64,000 nucleotides of DNA from Odobenus rosmarus divergens (GCF_000321225.1 NW_004450266.1:7221245-7285244); one strand, 5' to 3'. Numbered from the stretch's first letter, positions 44,190 to 54,450 are shown. Notes: a model not told the origin generated them from the sequence alone. Made by a program: numbers and translations.

Positions 44190-44665
44190 AGTGAGTGTAG
44201 GAATAATAACAGTAGTGACGGTGATTATAATAACAGTGACAACAGTAATCTTACTGAGTGACTGCAATGTGCTATACAAGACTGAAAGCATTGTCTCAAT
44301 CCTTGTGACAACCCAACGGGTAGGAAATAATTTATGCTTTTTTTTTAAAGATTTATTTGCTTATTTTAGAGAGAGAGAAAGAGAGCAGGGGAGGGGTGGA
44401 GGGAGAGGGAGAGAGAATGTCAAGTAGACTCCGTGCTGAGCATGGATCCCGACGTGGGGCTTGATCCCACAACCCTGAGATCATGACCTGAGCCAAAACC
44501 AAGAGTCACAAGGCCACCCAGGTGCCCCTATGTCTACTTTTAAGATGAGGAAACTGAAGCTCAGAAAGGTTGAGAAATTTGCTCAAAGCCCCAAAGTCAA
44601 TATGTGATGTAGAAACAGGAGTAAAACCCAGATTTACTGACTTCAGAACTTCTAACCTCAGTCCT
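44190..44665 (-). mobile_element. MIR SINE, antisense, interrupted by a SINE
   Basis: Left: TGAGTGACTGCAATGTGCTA, TGTCTCAATCCTTGTGACAA, GGTAGGAAATAATTTATGC. Right: AAGATGAGGAAACTGAAGCT, CTCAAAGCCCCAAAGTCAAT, ACCCAGATTTACTGACTTCA. Joining the two parts rebuilds one MIR. Confidence 0.87.
44338..44528 (-). mobile_element. older CAN-SINE, antisense, nested in a MIR
   Basis: T-run, AAAGATTTATTTGCTTATTT, AGACTCCGTGCTGAGCATGG, GGGGCTTGATCCCACAACCC, CAAGGCCACCCAGGTGCCCC. Long AG-rich body. Target duplication eroded. Confidence 0.92.
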
Positions 44666-45219
44666 AGGGATTTCGAACTACCCACAGGAAGAGGCCAGAC
44701 AGGTCATTTGGATGATGCCCCAGGGGGGCAGGTATGACTGTGGTGAACTGTAGACCTCTTACCCCATTTAAATACGGTAAGTCTTGTCAGCTTCAGCTCA
44801 TGCTGCTGAGGATAGTGGGAGGAATGCAGATAAAGAGTTGCTAAATCTCATTTTGTCAACAAACCCAAGAATTTCAGTATTTTAATGTATATATATATAT
44901 ATATATATATCTCATGATTTTAAAATGTTACCTGAAAATTTTTGAAATTCCTTATGACTTCTCTAACTTCGAAGTGCTATCGCTGTCCTTTAAATGCTTA
45001 TTGAAATGAGTCTCCTAAGGGCTGTTATTCTGTCCCTTTCTCTCCCATGCAAATTCTCATATTGCAATGGACATGACAGAGAGGGGCTTATTGCCCAGAA
45101 AACCCTGCATCCACTCTAAGTGTCTGTTTTGTGAACATTGGTCCTGAACAAGGGAACATGAACCATTACTTAGGACTGGTTGAGGGCCCTACTGCTGGGG
45201 TTGAGAATGGGGGCTGGGG
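44666..45219. other. unannotated stretch with AT array
   Basis: Apart from the AT array at 44887-44911, no repeat or gene recognised. Confidence 0.4.
44887..44911. repeat. AT dinucleotide microsatellite
   Basis: About twelve uninterrupted AT units. Confidence 0.95.
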
Positions 45220-45250
45220 CGTGTGTGTGGTGTGTGTATGTGTGTATGAG
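45220..45250. repeat. TG-rich microsatellite
   Basis: Interrupted TG units (GCGTGTGTGTGGTGTGTGTA). Generates the Val/Cys-rich patch in an overlapping 159-codon frame, arguing against that frame being a gene. Confidence 0.85.
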
Positions 45251-45684
45251 AGAGATGTGGAGGTGGGTCCTGGGAAGCTGGAGGGGTGGTGGCCAGTGAG
45301 GGGAGCAGCTCTTCAGTTGCATTCCCAGGAGGGAGGGAAGGAAGGGAAGCCTAGTGGTTTATGGGATCCGTGCAGCCACCAGGGATGCGCCCCTCCCCCT
45401 GCTGTAGCCCTGCCAACCCAGGAGAGCAATCTAACCCTTTCTCCAAAATCTCTAGGCAAAACAGATTTCACAAGTTCCCGGAGGAATACCGTCTCCTGGC
45501 CCATGGCCCAGCTTCCAGGCGCTTTCCCAATCCTGCTTGCTGAGCAGTTTAACCTCGAGACCCCTCCTGGACTAATTAAAATAATTGTAAATGTGTCATT
45601 TACGGATTGACTTAAATCATCCCTTAGTCCACAAGAAGGATTTGAGGGGTCTACAAGCGGACAGCAAGGACCATATCCTGAGGA
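45251..45684. other. unannotated GC-richer stretch
   Basis: Three overlapping frames (159 codons sense, 130 antisense, 60 sense) are mutually exclusive and unrecognised. A CpG-poor unique segment. Confidence 0.4.
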
Positions 45685-45865
45685 GCTTTCACACGCTTTC
45701 GTCACTTAACCCCCACATCCTTGGTTTCCATACCTAGAGCCTTGGGGGCCAGGCGACTGGCCCAGGGCACTTAGTGAACAAATGAACAAATGCTGGAGCT
45801 GGAAATTCCATACTGGCCTCCTGACTTTGATACTAACGCATTGTTTCCTGTAGTGCTCCACTCTT
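45685..45865 (-). mobile_element. MIR fragment, antisense
   Basis: GACTGGCCCAGGGCACTTAG, ATGCTGGAGCTGGAAATTCC and CTGACTTTGATACTAACGCA match the antisense MIR 5' half. Confidence 0.6.
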
Positions 45866-47169
45866 TCGGAGCAAGGAAGCTTCATTCTGAAAAATGAGGA
45901 GGGTAATGCAGCGGCCCTGCCCCCTCCCCCCAGCAAAATCCGGAGCATCAGCAGTGCACCAGGAATAAAACAAAACAATCCCAACAGCCCACTTCCCATC
46001 CCCTGTTCAGGAACTTCTTCCACAGCTCTTTGACGGCAGGAATTACAATCTACAGAGGGCCGCTGAGGATATGTTCATACCTCCCACAAACGTTTCAGCC
46101 TCTGCCCCATGTCTCCCAAACATTAGATCATAGGCAGTCCCCGGCCACCGAGTTGGACTGTTGCATCAGCTGATTTTATAGTTTCTTAGTTTATGTTTTA
46201 TAGAATTCCCCCTCCCCATAATTGAAGATGTTTGATATGTTTTTTTGATATCAATATAAAGGATTTTTTTTTTTTTACTTATGTTTTATTTTGCTTCAAC
46301 TTTCCTGGGTATCTACAGAGAAAGTTTCCTTTTCCCTTTCGAGTTAAAAAATGTATATAAATCTCTCTGGTATTTATGTTTTCATGATACTTGCAAAATT
46401 CCTAGGGATACTTATAAACCCATGTTATAGCAGGGCTATGTTAAGGCAAGGTGGGTAAAGAGATGTTGGCACATGGTTGCTTATATATTGATCTTTAAGG
46501 TTTAAAAATATGTATAAATCATATGTGATGCCTCTGATGGGATTCTCAAGTAATGCTTGGCTGGTAGAAACACTGGGATCCTATAGGTGTCACAAAACCT
46601 TAATATTTAATTTTAAATTGTTCCTATTTTGCAGCGGTGCAAACTGAGTCCTATTACAACCAAATGATCTGTTTTAGGTTACACAATCAGCTGTCTTGAC
46701 AAAAGCTGGCCAGAACTGTGCAATCAGGCTAGATGAGGTTTGAGGGTCACTTTCCTGGATGGCGATACATAGCTTTTCTTTCAGACCACTGACTGCTCTC
46801 CCAAGCTGGGTTATGTGTCTCTGATAATTTCCATTCTTGAAGAGTAAGGGCCTTTTGTTATGTAATCTTATTTTGGTGGGTAATGTTGGGATGGGGTCTA
46901 AATCTCAGCATTTTTGGAACTTGATTAAAGGCTATAAGGTCTCCTTCAAAATTTTCCCAAGGAGGGCATATGTCCCTTATGCAAATAAGACTGTCTCCTC
47001 TGAGTTCTCTGGTAAAAGTATCTCATGAGGCAATCAGTCATTGACACTCTAGTGTGTTTTAATTCTCTCTAAAGAGATATCTCTTTGAGGCTAATACTCT
47101 GCAAAGGGGGAGAGGTGGAAGATGGGAGAAAGCAAGCAGATGAGTTCTTTCATCTCTGTGCTATGAAAT
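45866..47169. other. unannotated stretch
   Basis: AT-rich in the middle (46170-46520). A weak antisense MIR trace at 46600-46740 (GCAGCGGTGCAAACTGAGTC, TTAGGTTACACAATCAGCTG). No gene. Confidence 0.4.
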
Positions 47170-47660
47170 TCTGTTTATCTTTTAAGATCCCACTCAAATG
47201 TCTTTTCTTCCAGAAATCCTTCCTTGATCTCTCTTTATTTTATATATATGTTTTTAAGATTGTATTTATTTATTTGACGGAGAGAGACACAGAGAGAGAA
47301 GGAACACAAGTAGGGGGAGTGGGAGAGGGAGAAGCAGGCTTCCCGCGGAGCAGGGAGCCCGACGCGGGGCTCCAACCTGGGATCATGACCTGAGCCAAAG
47401 GCAGACGCTTAACGACTGAGCCACCCAGGCGCACTTTGATCTCTCTTTAGAGAGACTGTTCCCTTCTCCCTTCTCACTGCTTCAGGAAATAATATCTTTT
47501 CTCACGTTTTAGCCTCCTACTTCTCATATAATCTCTTCCATACAGGTACTTATTTGTGTGTTCATCTTATAGTCCCCTCCAAAGTGGGAGCTCTTGAGGG
47601 CAGAGGATACTTTTAATTCCTTACCCCCACGTACTGTCCAGCTTTGAGAAGGTAAGGTCA
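47170..47660 (+). mobile_element. L2 LINE 3' region, interrupted by a SINE
   Basis: CCCACTCAAATGTCTTTTCT, TCCAGAAATCCTTCCTTGAT on the left; after the SINE TTTAGCCTCCTACTTCTCAT, GTGGGAGCTCTTGAGGGCAG, AGAGGATACTTTTAATTCCT. Sense L2 order. Confidence 0.82.
47238..47435 (-). mobile_element. CAN-SINE, antisense, nested in L2
   Basis: TTTTTAAGATTGTATTTATT, GACGGAGAGAGACACAGAGA, GAGCCACCCAGGCGCAC. TTGATCTCTCTTTA is duplicated exactly at 47224-47237 and 47436-47449. The B-box region is shortened (GGGGCTCCAACCTGGGATCA). Confidence 0.97.
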
Positions 47661-47692
47661 TCTTCTGACATCTTAAAAACCTGAAATTACTT

Positions 47693-47728
47693 AGAAGTCA
47701 GATGCATGGTAGAAGTCAGATGCATGGT
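47693..47728. repeat. perfect 18-bp tandem duplication
   Basis: AGAAGTCAGATGCATGGT occurs twice head to tail (47693-47710, 47711-47728) with no mismatch. Confidence 0.95.
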
Positions 47729-47909
47729 GGCCACGTCCTGTTTTGCATGGGCTTTTCTAGCTTCTCAGACATCCTTCTGGAGCAAAGTCTGCACCACTTG
47801 GAAGGGAGCCTCCTGCCTCCTTTCCACTCTCTAATTCTAGTGCAGACCCACTGGTCCCCACCCAGGGTACACTGCCTGCCAGCCGGCTCTGGTTTTAGAT
47901 CACGCAGGG

Positions 47910-48110
47910 TGGATTTGCAGCTATGGTGCTTCCTAGCTTTGTGAACTTCAGCAAGTTACACCATCTCTCTCTTCCATTTTGTCTTTTATAAAAGAGGCAT
48001 AATACTTGCCTCTTACTGCTGTTGTTCTGGAGGATTGTAGATATTACATCTGTAGTACTTAACACAATGCTGTGCACATAGTAATCTCAGTAAGTAGTAG
48101 TGATTCATTT
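47910..48110 (+). mobile_element. MIR SINE, sense
   Basis: TAGCTTTGTGAACTTCAGCA, AGTTACACCATCTCTCTCTT, TAAAAGAGGCATAATACTTG, TAACACAATGCTGTGCACAT, AGTAATCTCAGTAAGTAG. Confidence 0.85.
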
Positions 48111-48221
48111 TTTTTCAATGACATATAGAACAAAAAATGCTTAAGACAGTGTCTGGCATATAGTAAGGGCTGTTAGGGCTGTGTGTAAGCTGTCATTTTT
48201 ATTCTTGTTTTAGGAAAGCAA

Positions 48222-48400
48222 TAAAATGTAGTTATAAAGAGCAAGAGCTTTGGAATCTGCTTTGAGTGAAATCCCTGCTCTGCTAATCGCTAGCTAACGC
48301 ATCTCAGAAAAATTACTTAATACTTCTGAAATCAGATCCCTCATCCCTAAAATGGGGGATAATGCTACCTTACAGAATTACGATGATTTAGGGAAAAAAA
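48222..48400 (+). mobile_element. MIR SINE, sense
   Basis: AAGAGCAAGAGCTTTGGAAT, AATCCCTGCTCTGCTAATCG, AAAATTACTTAATACTTCTG, CCCTAAAATGGGGGATAATG. Confidence 0.82.
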
Positions 48401-48403
48401 AAT

Positions 48404-48960
48404 TCAAAAGTTGTGGCAGACTGTATTTACCAAAGATGGCCACAATATTATCTCTCTTCTAGAGCCTTGCCAACTGCCCCTCCATGCCCTGTGCCCCCAT
48501 TTATAGCTGGGGTCTGATGTCCCCTTTGAATTCGGGTGGGTTTGAGGATTGCTTGTCATCAATAGAATGCAGCAGTTGTGTTGCTGGGTGACTTCCTGGG
48601 TTAGGCTATAAAATGCCATGCTCGGTCCACCTTGTTAGTTGTCACTTGCCTCTGGATCCCTGGGCTGTCACTTAAGAAGTCCACCATGGGATGAAAGAGT
48701 ACAGGACACATGTAAGTGTCCTGTCAATGGTCCCAACTGAGGCCCCACCCAACGGCCAGTATCAACTGCAAGGATATGGAGAGAAGATGCTTCCAGATGA
48801 TTCTAGCCTTTGAGCCTTCCCAGGTGAGGACCCAGACATCGTGACCATGGAGTAGAGACAAGCTATTTCCGCTTGACCTACCAGTGGTTTGAGCTGTGAA
48901 TTTTGGGGTAATTTGTTGTACAGCAATAGCTGTTGGAACAGGACTCTAATATAAAGTGCT
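48404..48960 (+). mobile_element. solo LTR, MLT-like (ERVL-MaLR type), near complete
   Basis: TTGTGGCAGACTGTATTTAC, CAAAGATGGCCACAATATTA, GAATTCGGGTGGGTTTGAGG, GGTTAGGCTATAAAATGCCA (TATA-like), and TTTGGGGTAATTTGTTGTAC, AGCAATAGCTGTTGG at the end. No viral coding sequence; an antisense 161-codon frame overlapping its end is chance. Confidence 0.78.
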
Positions 48961-49028
48961 AGTACATAGTAAAAAACAGACAAGAGGAAGGAGGAAGAGT
49001 TATTAGAGCAATTATTAGAATTACTGCT

Positions 49029-49545
49029 ATCGTGGGGGTACATCCACCCAAGGGACCATAAGCGTGCCCACCAGCTGCCAAGCAAACTCCTCCTCTCAGG
49101 CTTCTGCCCCGCCCACCAGCCTCTCAGCCAATGAGAGCCCAGCCTCTGAGCCGCTCCATACCCGCTCTCCAAGGTCGTGCTGGCAAAAGAGTTGAAGTGG
49201 TCACAGGCTGCGGGGATGTTGGGGGTCCTTCTTCCTTGTTGGCGCACAGCTGTCTGCCCTTGCGGGGAGCCCCGGGCTCAGCTGCTTTTGCGTAGGGCCG
49301 CCGGCCTTGCCTGAGTGAGGACAGCCTTGTCAATCTCCCGTCCTCGGCGGCTGTTACATATGGACTGGACAGAGGTCAGCTTCACTGCACACATTCTTTG
49401 TTGCAGTTAAGCTAAGCTCTTCCGCTCTTAGAATTGGTTTAAGCTTGATTAACTCATGAGGAAAGGAAAATTTACATTTGCGGGACCGGTGAATAAGATA
49501 TTTAAGCCGCTCTCTTAACAATAAACGCTTTCCATCTTGCTACTT
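49029..49545. promoter_or_regulatory. promoter-like or retroviral-LTR-like GC-richer island
   Basis: Seen: GC box CCCCGCCCACC at 49107-49117, CCAAT at 49128-49132, scattered CpGs at 49140-49360 (GGGCCGCCGGCC, CCCGTCCTCGGCGG), a TATA-like GATATTTA at 49497-49504 and AATAAA at 49520-49525. Inference: a promoter of an unknown transcript, or an old ERV LTR (TATA and poly-A signal only about 20 bp apart). No adjacent coding exon visible. Confidence 0.4.
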
Positions 49546-49800
49546 TCAAAGGGAGGCAGGCGCTCCCTCCTCCTCTCCCACCTCCCCTGTCTGAACATGT
49601 CTCTCTCCCGCCTTCTCCTTTTGCTGGGGAGCTAGCTTCTTCTTTCCTCTCCTCCTCTCCCCTGCTCGCTGTGGTTTGCTTCCTTTCTTTCCCATCCTCC
49701 TGCAAACCCCACCCCTCGGTTCTCCCCCATCCCTTCTCTGTCTCTCCATTGGGGTCTCCCGGATTTTCTCTCCCTGTTTGGCTCTTCCCAGCTTGGATAC
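49546..49800. repeat. pyrimidine-rich low-complexity tract
   Basis: Strong C/T bias on the plus strand (CTCCCTCCTCCTCTCCCACC and similar). Antisense open frames here (101, 67 and 85 codons, Glu/Arg/Gly-rich) are products of the bias. Could be the U5-like part of an LTR or a polypurine/polypyrimidine tract. Confidence 0.75.
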
Positions 49801-50191
49801 CTGTCACTTTTCAGCACCTTTGTTTCTGAATGGCAAAACACGCAGCTGTCTTTGAAGCCCACATCAGTGTGGTCCCCAAAGGGCCACAAAGCGAGGCTGG
49901 AATTCTGGAACTTCTGCAGTGAGCTCTGCTTATATTCCGAGCGTCTTGGTGGAGAACGTGGCCAGCAGTGTGTTTCACATCTGATGGGCCCATTCTTCCC
50001 TTGTCAGCAGAGGGCCTGCAGAAGCCGCACTGTGGGATTGATGGCCCATCCGTTAGGGCTCATTGTGCTATCTACCAGGCTGTCCTTTAGGGGACAATGG
50101 CAGGGCAGCAGGCAAGGAAGAGATACAAAGATGATTAGGCCTCTCTCTGAAGGCTACAGAAAGAGACCTGAGCGTGAAGGAAAGACGTCTG
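49801..50191. other. unannotated stretch
   Basis: Sense 118-codon frame (49852-50208) is unrecognised and runs into a MIR. No gene supported. Confidence 0.4.
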
Positions 50192-50400
50192 GTTCTCCAG
50201 CTATGTGATCTCAGGATAGTCACTTTACCTCTCTGAGCCAGTTTCTCACCCATAAAATGGAATAATGACAGTCATATTGCCTTCCCCAGGGAGCTGTTAT
50301 GAGGCTCACATGAGCTAATGAATGAGAAAGCATTTTGCAAAGTATAAAGTGCTCTACAAATTTAAATGCTTTTTATTATTGTTGTTATCATGATCATAAT
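50192..50400 (+). mobile_element. MIR SINE, sense
   Basis: GATAGTCACTTTACCTCTCT, CAGTTTCTCACCCATAAAAT, GGAGCTGTTATGAGGCTCAC, AAGTGCTCTACAAATTTAAA. Confidence 0.85.
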
Positions 50401-51395
50401 TTTTATGTCCCACTAATGCTCATCTTACAACTCATCAGCATTAAGAAGAATAAGCTCTAAGTGGAACGAAATCTTGTTTCTCCCTTGTGCCTGAATTTAA
50501 GGTGTACTTGCAGGAAATAAATATTAGTGTTTCAAGAGGCCTTTATCAAGCCTCTGCTTCTGCTCCATCCTGCTTCTTAAAGCCTGGCTGATGCTCCCCT
50601 ACCAATGAGGTTGGAAAAGCTAGAGTTGGCTCTACAGGGGACTTGAGCTCTTCGTCCCAGCCTTGCTCCCCCATCCTGCCCCCTTCCTGCATCTGCCCCG
50701 CTGCCATGGAAGCCCAGGGCCTGTCTTTGTTCCTGAGACAGCACAGCTTCTCTGAGGGTAGCCTGGGATGCCCCAGGACACAGTCTTGTCCCTCCTGGCT
50801 AACCTGGCCTAGCCACCGCCACCCTTGGCCTCAGTCTCTTGGGCTCCCCCTTGTGGCAGGTCCTGACCAGGTCCACTTCACAGACCTCGAGGAGGTCTAT
50901 ACTCAGGAAGCAATAAATTGCCCATTTAGGGAACCGACTCCTCTGACCTGCAGGGTTCTTCACCCTCACAGGCTGCCAAGCCCACTGACCACAGGTGCCT
51001 GTGGGAGGAGTCAGGGCGGCTCTAGGGAGCAGCCATCTCACCACCCGTGCTCAGCGTGGCAGCAGCTCTGTTATTAAAACCAGTCGTCATAACCTTGTTC
51101 CCAAGTCCTCCTGGATTAGACCTTTAACTCTTGGTTGTTGAGGAGGGGCTTCCAAGGGGAACCAGAAAAAGGCAAGAGGCAGGAGGTGCCTTAGCAGAGA
51201 GTTTGGGTCCTTGCAATTCTTGGGTCTCACTCCAAGGGGTGGGACCAGCTCGGCCAGCCTCGGGCTGAATCTGACCTGACACTCCTTTCCTGGTGTGGCA
51301 CATTGTCCATTCTTGCTCCTCTCTAGGTCTCTTTCCCCTCTCTGAATCTGGGGGTGGCCGTACCCTTGGTCTCTCAATCCCAACCCCACTTTGGC
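50401..51395. other. unannotated GC-richer stretch
   Basis: A 144-codon frame (50643-51077) is Pro/Ser/His-rich and unrecognised; antisense frames of 81-136 codons overlap at 50799-51534. Stop-poor GC-rich sequence explains them. CpG sparse. Confidence 0.45.
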
Positions 51396-51560
51396 TCCCA
51401 CACCTATGACACAAGGAGCTATCGTTGTATCTTACAGGTGAGGAAATTGAGGTCCAGGAAGTAAACTGACTTGTCTGAGGTCTGACGGCTCTTGGAACAG
51501 TGGACCCAGAAGGTGGACTAAAGCAGAAGCTCATTCCATTACAATACTCTGCCTCCTCTT
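51396..51560 (-). mobile_element. MIR SINE, antisense
   Basis: ACAGGTGAGGAAATTGAGGT, GTAAACTGACTTGTCTGAGG and a TTCCATTACAATACTCTGCC end. Confidence 0.8.
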
Positions 51561-51735
51561 TGGTTTTACAGAAGTGATTAAGGCCTGGCCTCTGCCCTCA
51601 AGGAATTAGGGCCTAGTGGAACAGAAGGGCACACAAAAAAATACCTACGTCAAACCAAGGCAACAGTCAGATAATGGAGATATTTACACATAGCTCTGAA
51701 AGTACAGAGGAGCTAGTTATTGATTTTGCCTGCCG
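51561..51735 (-). mobile_element. L2 LINE fragment, antisense
   Basis: GGCCTCTGCCCTCAAGGAAT, TAGGGCCTAGTGGAACAGAA and a CAGTCAGATAATGGAGATAT continuation. Confidence 0.7.
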
Positions 51736-51740
51736 AGCTT

Positions 51741-52030
51741 GTGATGGTGGTGATGGTGGTAAAGGTGGTGGTGGAAAAGGTGGAAGTGGTTGATGATGGT
51801 GGTGATGGTGATAATGGTGATGGTGGTGGTGGTAATGGTGGTGGTGGTGATGGTGGTGGTGATGGCGGCGATGGTGGTGGAAAAGGTGGTAGTGGTCTTG
51901 GTGACGGTGGTGATGATGGTGGTGGGAAAGGTAGCAGTAAAGGTGGTGGTATTGATGGTGGTGATGATGATGGTGGTGGTGGTCATAATGGTCATGGTGG
52001 TGGTGGTGGTGGTGGGAAAGGTGGTGGTGG
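51741..52030. repeat. GGT/GAT trinucleotide tract, about 290 bp
   Basis: Mosaic of GGTGGT, GATGGT and occasional GGAAAAGG on the plus strand. Because it is a triplet repeat it opens long frames on both strands: Gly/Asp- and Val/Met-rich sense, His- and Thr/Ile-rich antisense (51667-52128, 153 codons). These are artefacts. The G-strand could fold into two-tetrad quadruplexes. Confidence 0.95.
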
Positions 52031-52439
52031 CATGTGTGTGGTATAACTTTTAGAAGAGGTTGTCCTGAAGCAACCTTGCCAGTGGTCCTCAGAGGGCAGA
52101 AACTCCAGAGAGCAAATACCAAGTTCATGCTCCATCACTCCTAGAAGCCAGCCCGTGGCAGTGCTAAGCAATCTTCCCTGGTGAACCTGGATATGGCTTC
52201 AGAATCTTTTGCAAGAAAGTATCCAGCAGCTAAGTCTATTGGTTGAGGCTGGCAGGAAAGAAGGGCATTTTTGGTATTCCCAAGTCTTAGACAAGTAACT
52301 CCTATTTTCCGGAAGAGGAAACAGGCTCAGAGGAGGACATGACTTCTTTACAACACTATGGAACAAAGCACCTGAAATTCCACCAGGATCTGCTTCTCTG
52401 AGTGATTTTCTTATCTTTTCTGCATTAAGGAACCGGCAT
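52031..52439. other. weak MIR traces, otherwise unannotated
   Basis: GGAAGAGGAAACAGGCTCAG (52312) with CAAGTAACTCCTATTTTCC upstream suggests an antisense MIR at about 52285-52400. The rest is unassigned. Confidence 0.45.
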
Positions 52440-52665
52440 ATATTGAATTCTTGCTCTGAGGCAGGTTCTGTGACATGAATGGGATATTACCTATGCTACC
52501 TTTCACAATCTCCCACCTACCTACGAGGTAGTCACGATTATTGCCATTTTACAGGAGACAAAACCGAGGCTCAGAAATGTGAATAACTTGCTCAATATCA
52601 CACAGCCAGGAGGCCGTGCAAATACCTGTGTTCAGGTCGCTTATACTCCAAGGTCTACTTATTTT
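52440..52665 (-). mobile_element. MIR SINE, antisense
   Basis: TGAATTCTTGCTCTGAGGCA, ACCTACGAGGTAGTCACGAT, GAGACAAAACCGAGGCTCAG, ATATCACACAGCCAGGAGGC. Confidence 0.85.
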
Positions 52666-53377
52666 TTTCTTCCTCTAAATTTCTGACAAAATGTTTAGAA
52701 TTTTAAAAAGATTTAAGAGGAATACAATGCATACCTTTGTCCCTAGTCCCCAGTTAGGATGTGAAACAAAGCCTGTTTTATTTTTGCAGAATACCATACT
52801 GCCCTTCATAACACATTTTAAAAAAGGGGGGTATTTAATAAAGTAATTGAGCAATGTTGAATATTTCTCAATTAAGACTGCTTTTAGTGGAGTTTTAAAA
52901 TGAATTTTCTTTATAAATTGAAATCATGTCTTTGGATATTTCAGAGACAGCAGCAAGGGAAGCCTGCAATTCGCAGACGCACTCATCTGAGGAGTCATTT
53001 AATGCCACAGACGTAGATCTCGATTTCTCTTTTTACCTTTAATCAATTTTAATAAGCCAGATGGTCATTGCAAATGGGTCCTCTAGCATCTCCCTTTTCT
53101 GCCTCTGCTGCTCTTGGGGATTTATTTAAATTTGGCAACAATTTTATACTTTCCTATTCTCTGCCATTCCCTGTCACTATTAGGGTCACTCCATAATACT
53201 CATAACTACATCTTCTCCAGCTCCCCGATTGGAATTAACTTTTCCTTTTATACTCTACAATCTTCCTGAGCACACAGTAACCCTAGTAATGCATACATAT
53301 GCCTTATGTTAGTTATTTATCTATGTAATTTCCCCATTAGACCCAGTCTTGCTCATCTATAATCTTTGTAACAGTAA
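52666..53377. other. repeat-free AT-rich stretch, possible conserved non-coding element
   Basis: Core 52820-53160 has no repeat signature and includes TAATTGAGCAATGTTGAATA, TTCTCAATTAAGACTGC and CTTTAATCAATTTTAATAAG. No open frame. Conservation cannot be judged here. Confidence 0.3.
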
Positions 53378-53590
53378 TTATCATAACTGCTAATGCTTTA
53401 CAGTTTCTAAGTACTTTTCCTAGTCATAATATTATTTAATACCGCAATATCTTGAGGTTAAGTCTTTTTTATCGTATTCAATTTTATGGATGTGGCCATG
53501 GAGCCTCAGAGAGGTAATGCAACTTGCCCAGAGTCACACAGCTAACTAGTTGCAGGGTTTAGAGCAAATTTAGCACTCTTACCCTGTAAT
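53378..53590 (-). mobile_element. MIR SINE, antisense
   Basis: TGCTTTACAGTTTCTAAGTA, GGAGCCTCAGAGAGGTAATG, CCCAGAGTCACACAGCTAAC, AGGGTTTAGAGCAAATTTAG. Confidence 0.88.
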
Positions 53591-53644
53591 TAGAATATAG
53601 AGTCTTCTACAAATAATTTTAAAATACTGATATAATCAAATACC

Positions 53645-54126
53645 TACACAGAAGATGGTAGGCTGAATAAAGATGTCCCCCCAAGGTGTCTACATCCCAA
53701 TCCCCCAAAACCTGTGAAGGTTCTGTCACTTACATGATAAAAGGGACTTTGCAGAAGTGGTGAGGTTAAGGGTTTTGAGCTGGGGAAGTGAACTAGGTTA
53801 TCTGGGTGGGCCCAATATACTAATACATTGCTCTTGGGAAAGGGAGGCTGTGGGACCAGAATCAGAGAGGAAGAGGTGACAAGGGAAACAGAGGTGTAGC
53901 TGGTATGATTGAAGATACAGGGACCATGAGTCAGGGCCTGGAGGACAGTTCTAGAAGCTGGTAAAGACAGGGATAGGGATTCTCCCTCAGAGCCTCCAGA
54001 AGGAACATGTTCCTTCTCACCCATTTTAGGCTTCTGACTTCCAGAATGGTAAAAGAATAAATCTGGGCTGCATTAAGCCACTACAATCATGGTGATGTCT
54101 TACAATGGCAATAGGAAACTAATACA
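53645..54126 (+). mobile_element. solo LTR, MLT-like, near complete
   Basis: GTAGGCTGAATAAAGATGTC, TACATCCCAATCCCCCAAAA, GGGACTTTGCAGAAGTGG, CTGGGTGGGCCCAATATACT, CTGACTTCCAGAATGGTAAA and AATAGGAAACTAATACAG at the end. Same broad family as the antisense LTRs at 32640 and 40090. The antisense 126-codon frame is chance. Confidence 0.82.
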
Positions 54127-54139
54127 GGAGGTCATTAGA

Positions 54140-54450
54140 GATTATGATCAAAACTGTGCATCAAAGAAACATTTTGATGACATAAATATTAGGGAAGGAC
54201 TCTCTGAGGAGAGGATCAGCACGAACCATCCGAAGGAAAACATCCCAGGTAGAGGGAACAGTGAGTGTAAAGGCCCAGAGGAGACAATGTGCTGAGAAGT
54301 GAAGACAGGGCAGGTATGGCTAGACTTGAGTGAAATGAGGCTAGACCAGAGTCGGATCATGCCAGCCCTTTTAGGTCAAGGCAAGGAGTTTAGAGTTTTA
54401 ACTAAAAGAAATGGGAAGGTCTTGAAGAATTTTAAACATTGCATTGTCTA
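54140..54450 (-). mobile_element. L2 LINE internal fragment, antisense
   Basis: ACATCCCAGGTAGAGGGAAC, AGTGAGTGTAAAGGCCCAGA, GGATCATGCCAGCCCTTTTA, GGCAAGGAGTTTAGAGTTTT: complement of the L2 coding-region end. The sense 68- and 136-codon frames here are shadows. Confidence 0.72.

Noticed and set aside
45131..45705. 159-codon sense and 130-codon antisense frames
   Set aside because: Mutually overlapping, one containing a TG microsatellite-derived Val/Cys patch; no domain.
48762..49247. 161-codon antisense frame
   Set aside because: Overlaps the end of a MaLR-type LTR and the promoter-like island; Ser/Asn-rich low-information sequence, nothing recognised.
50643..51077. 144-codon Pro/Ser-rich frame
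   Set aside because: GC-rich stop-poor sequence, overlapped antisense by another frame; no recognisable motif or splice structure. Conservation could revive it.
51667..52128. His-rich antisense frame (153 codons) and Gly/Val-rich sense frames
   Set aside because: They coincide with the GGT/GAT triplet tract; open frames on both strands are a property of the repeat.
53645..54126. LTRs as evidence of a provirus with genes
   Set aside because: All seven LTR fragments are solitary and diverged; no gag, pol or env-like frame lies between any pair.
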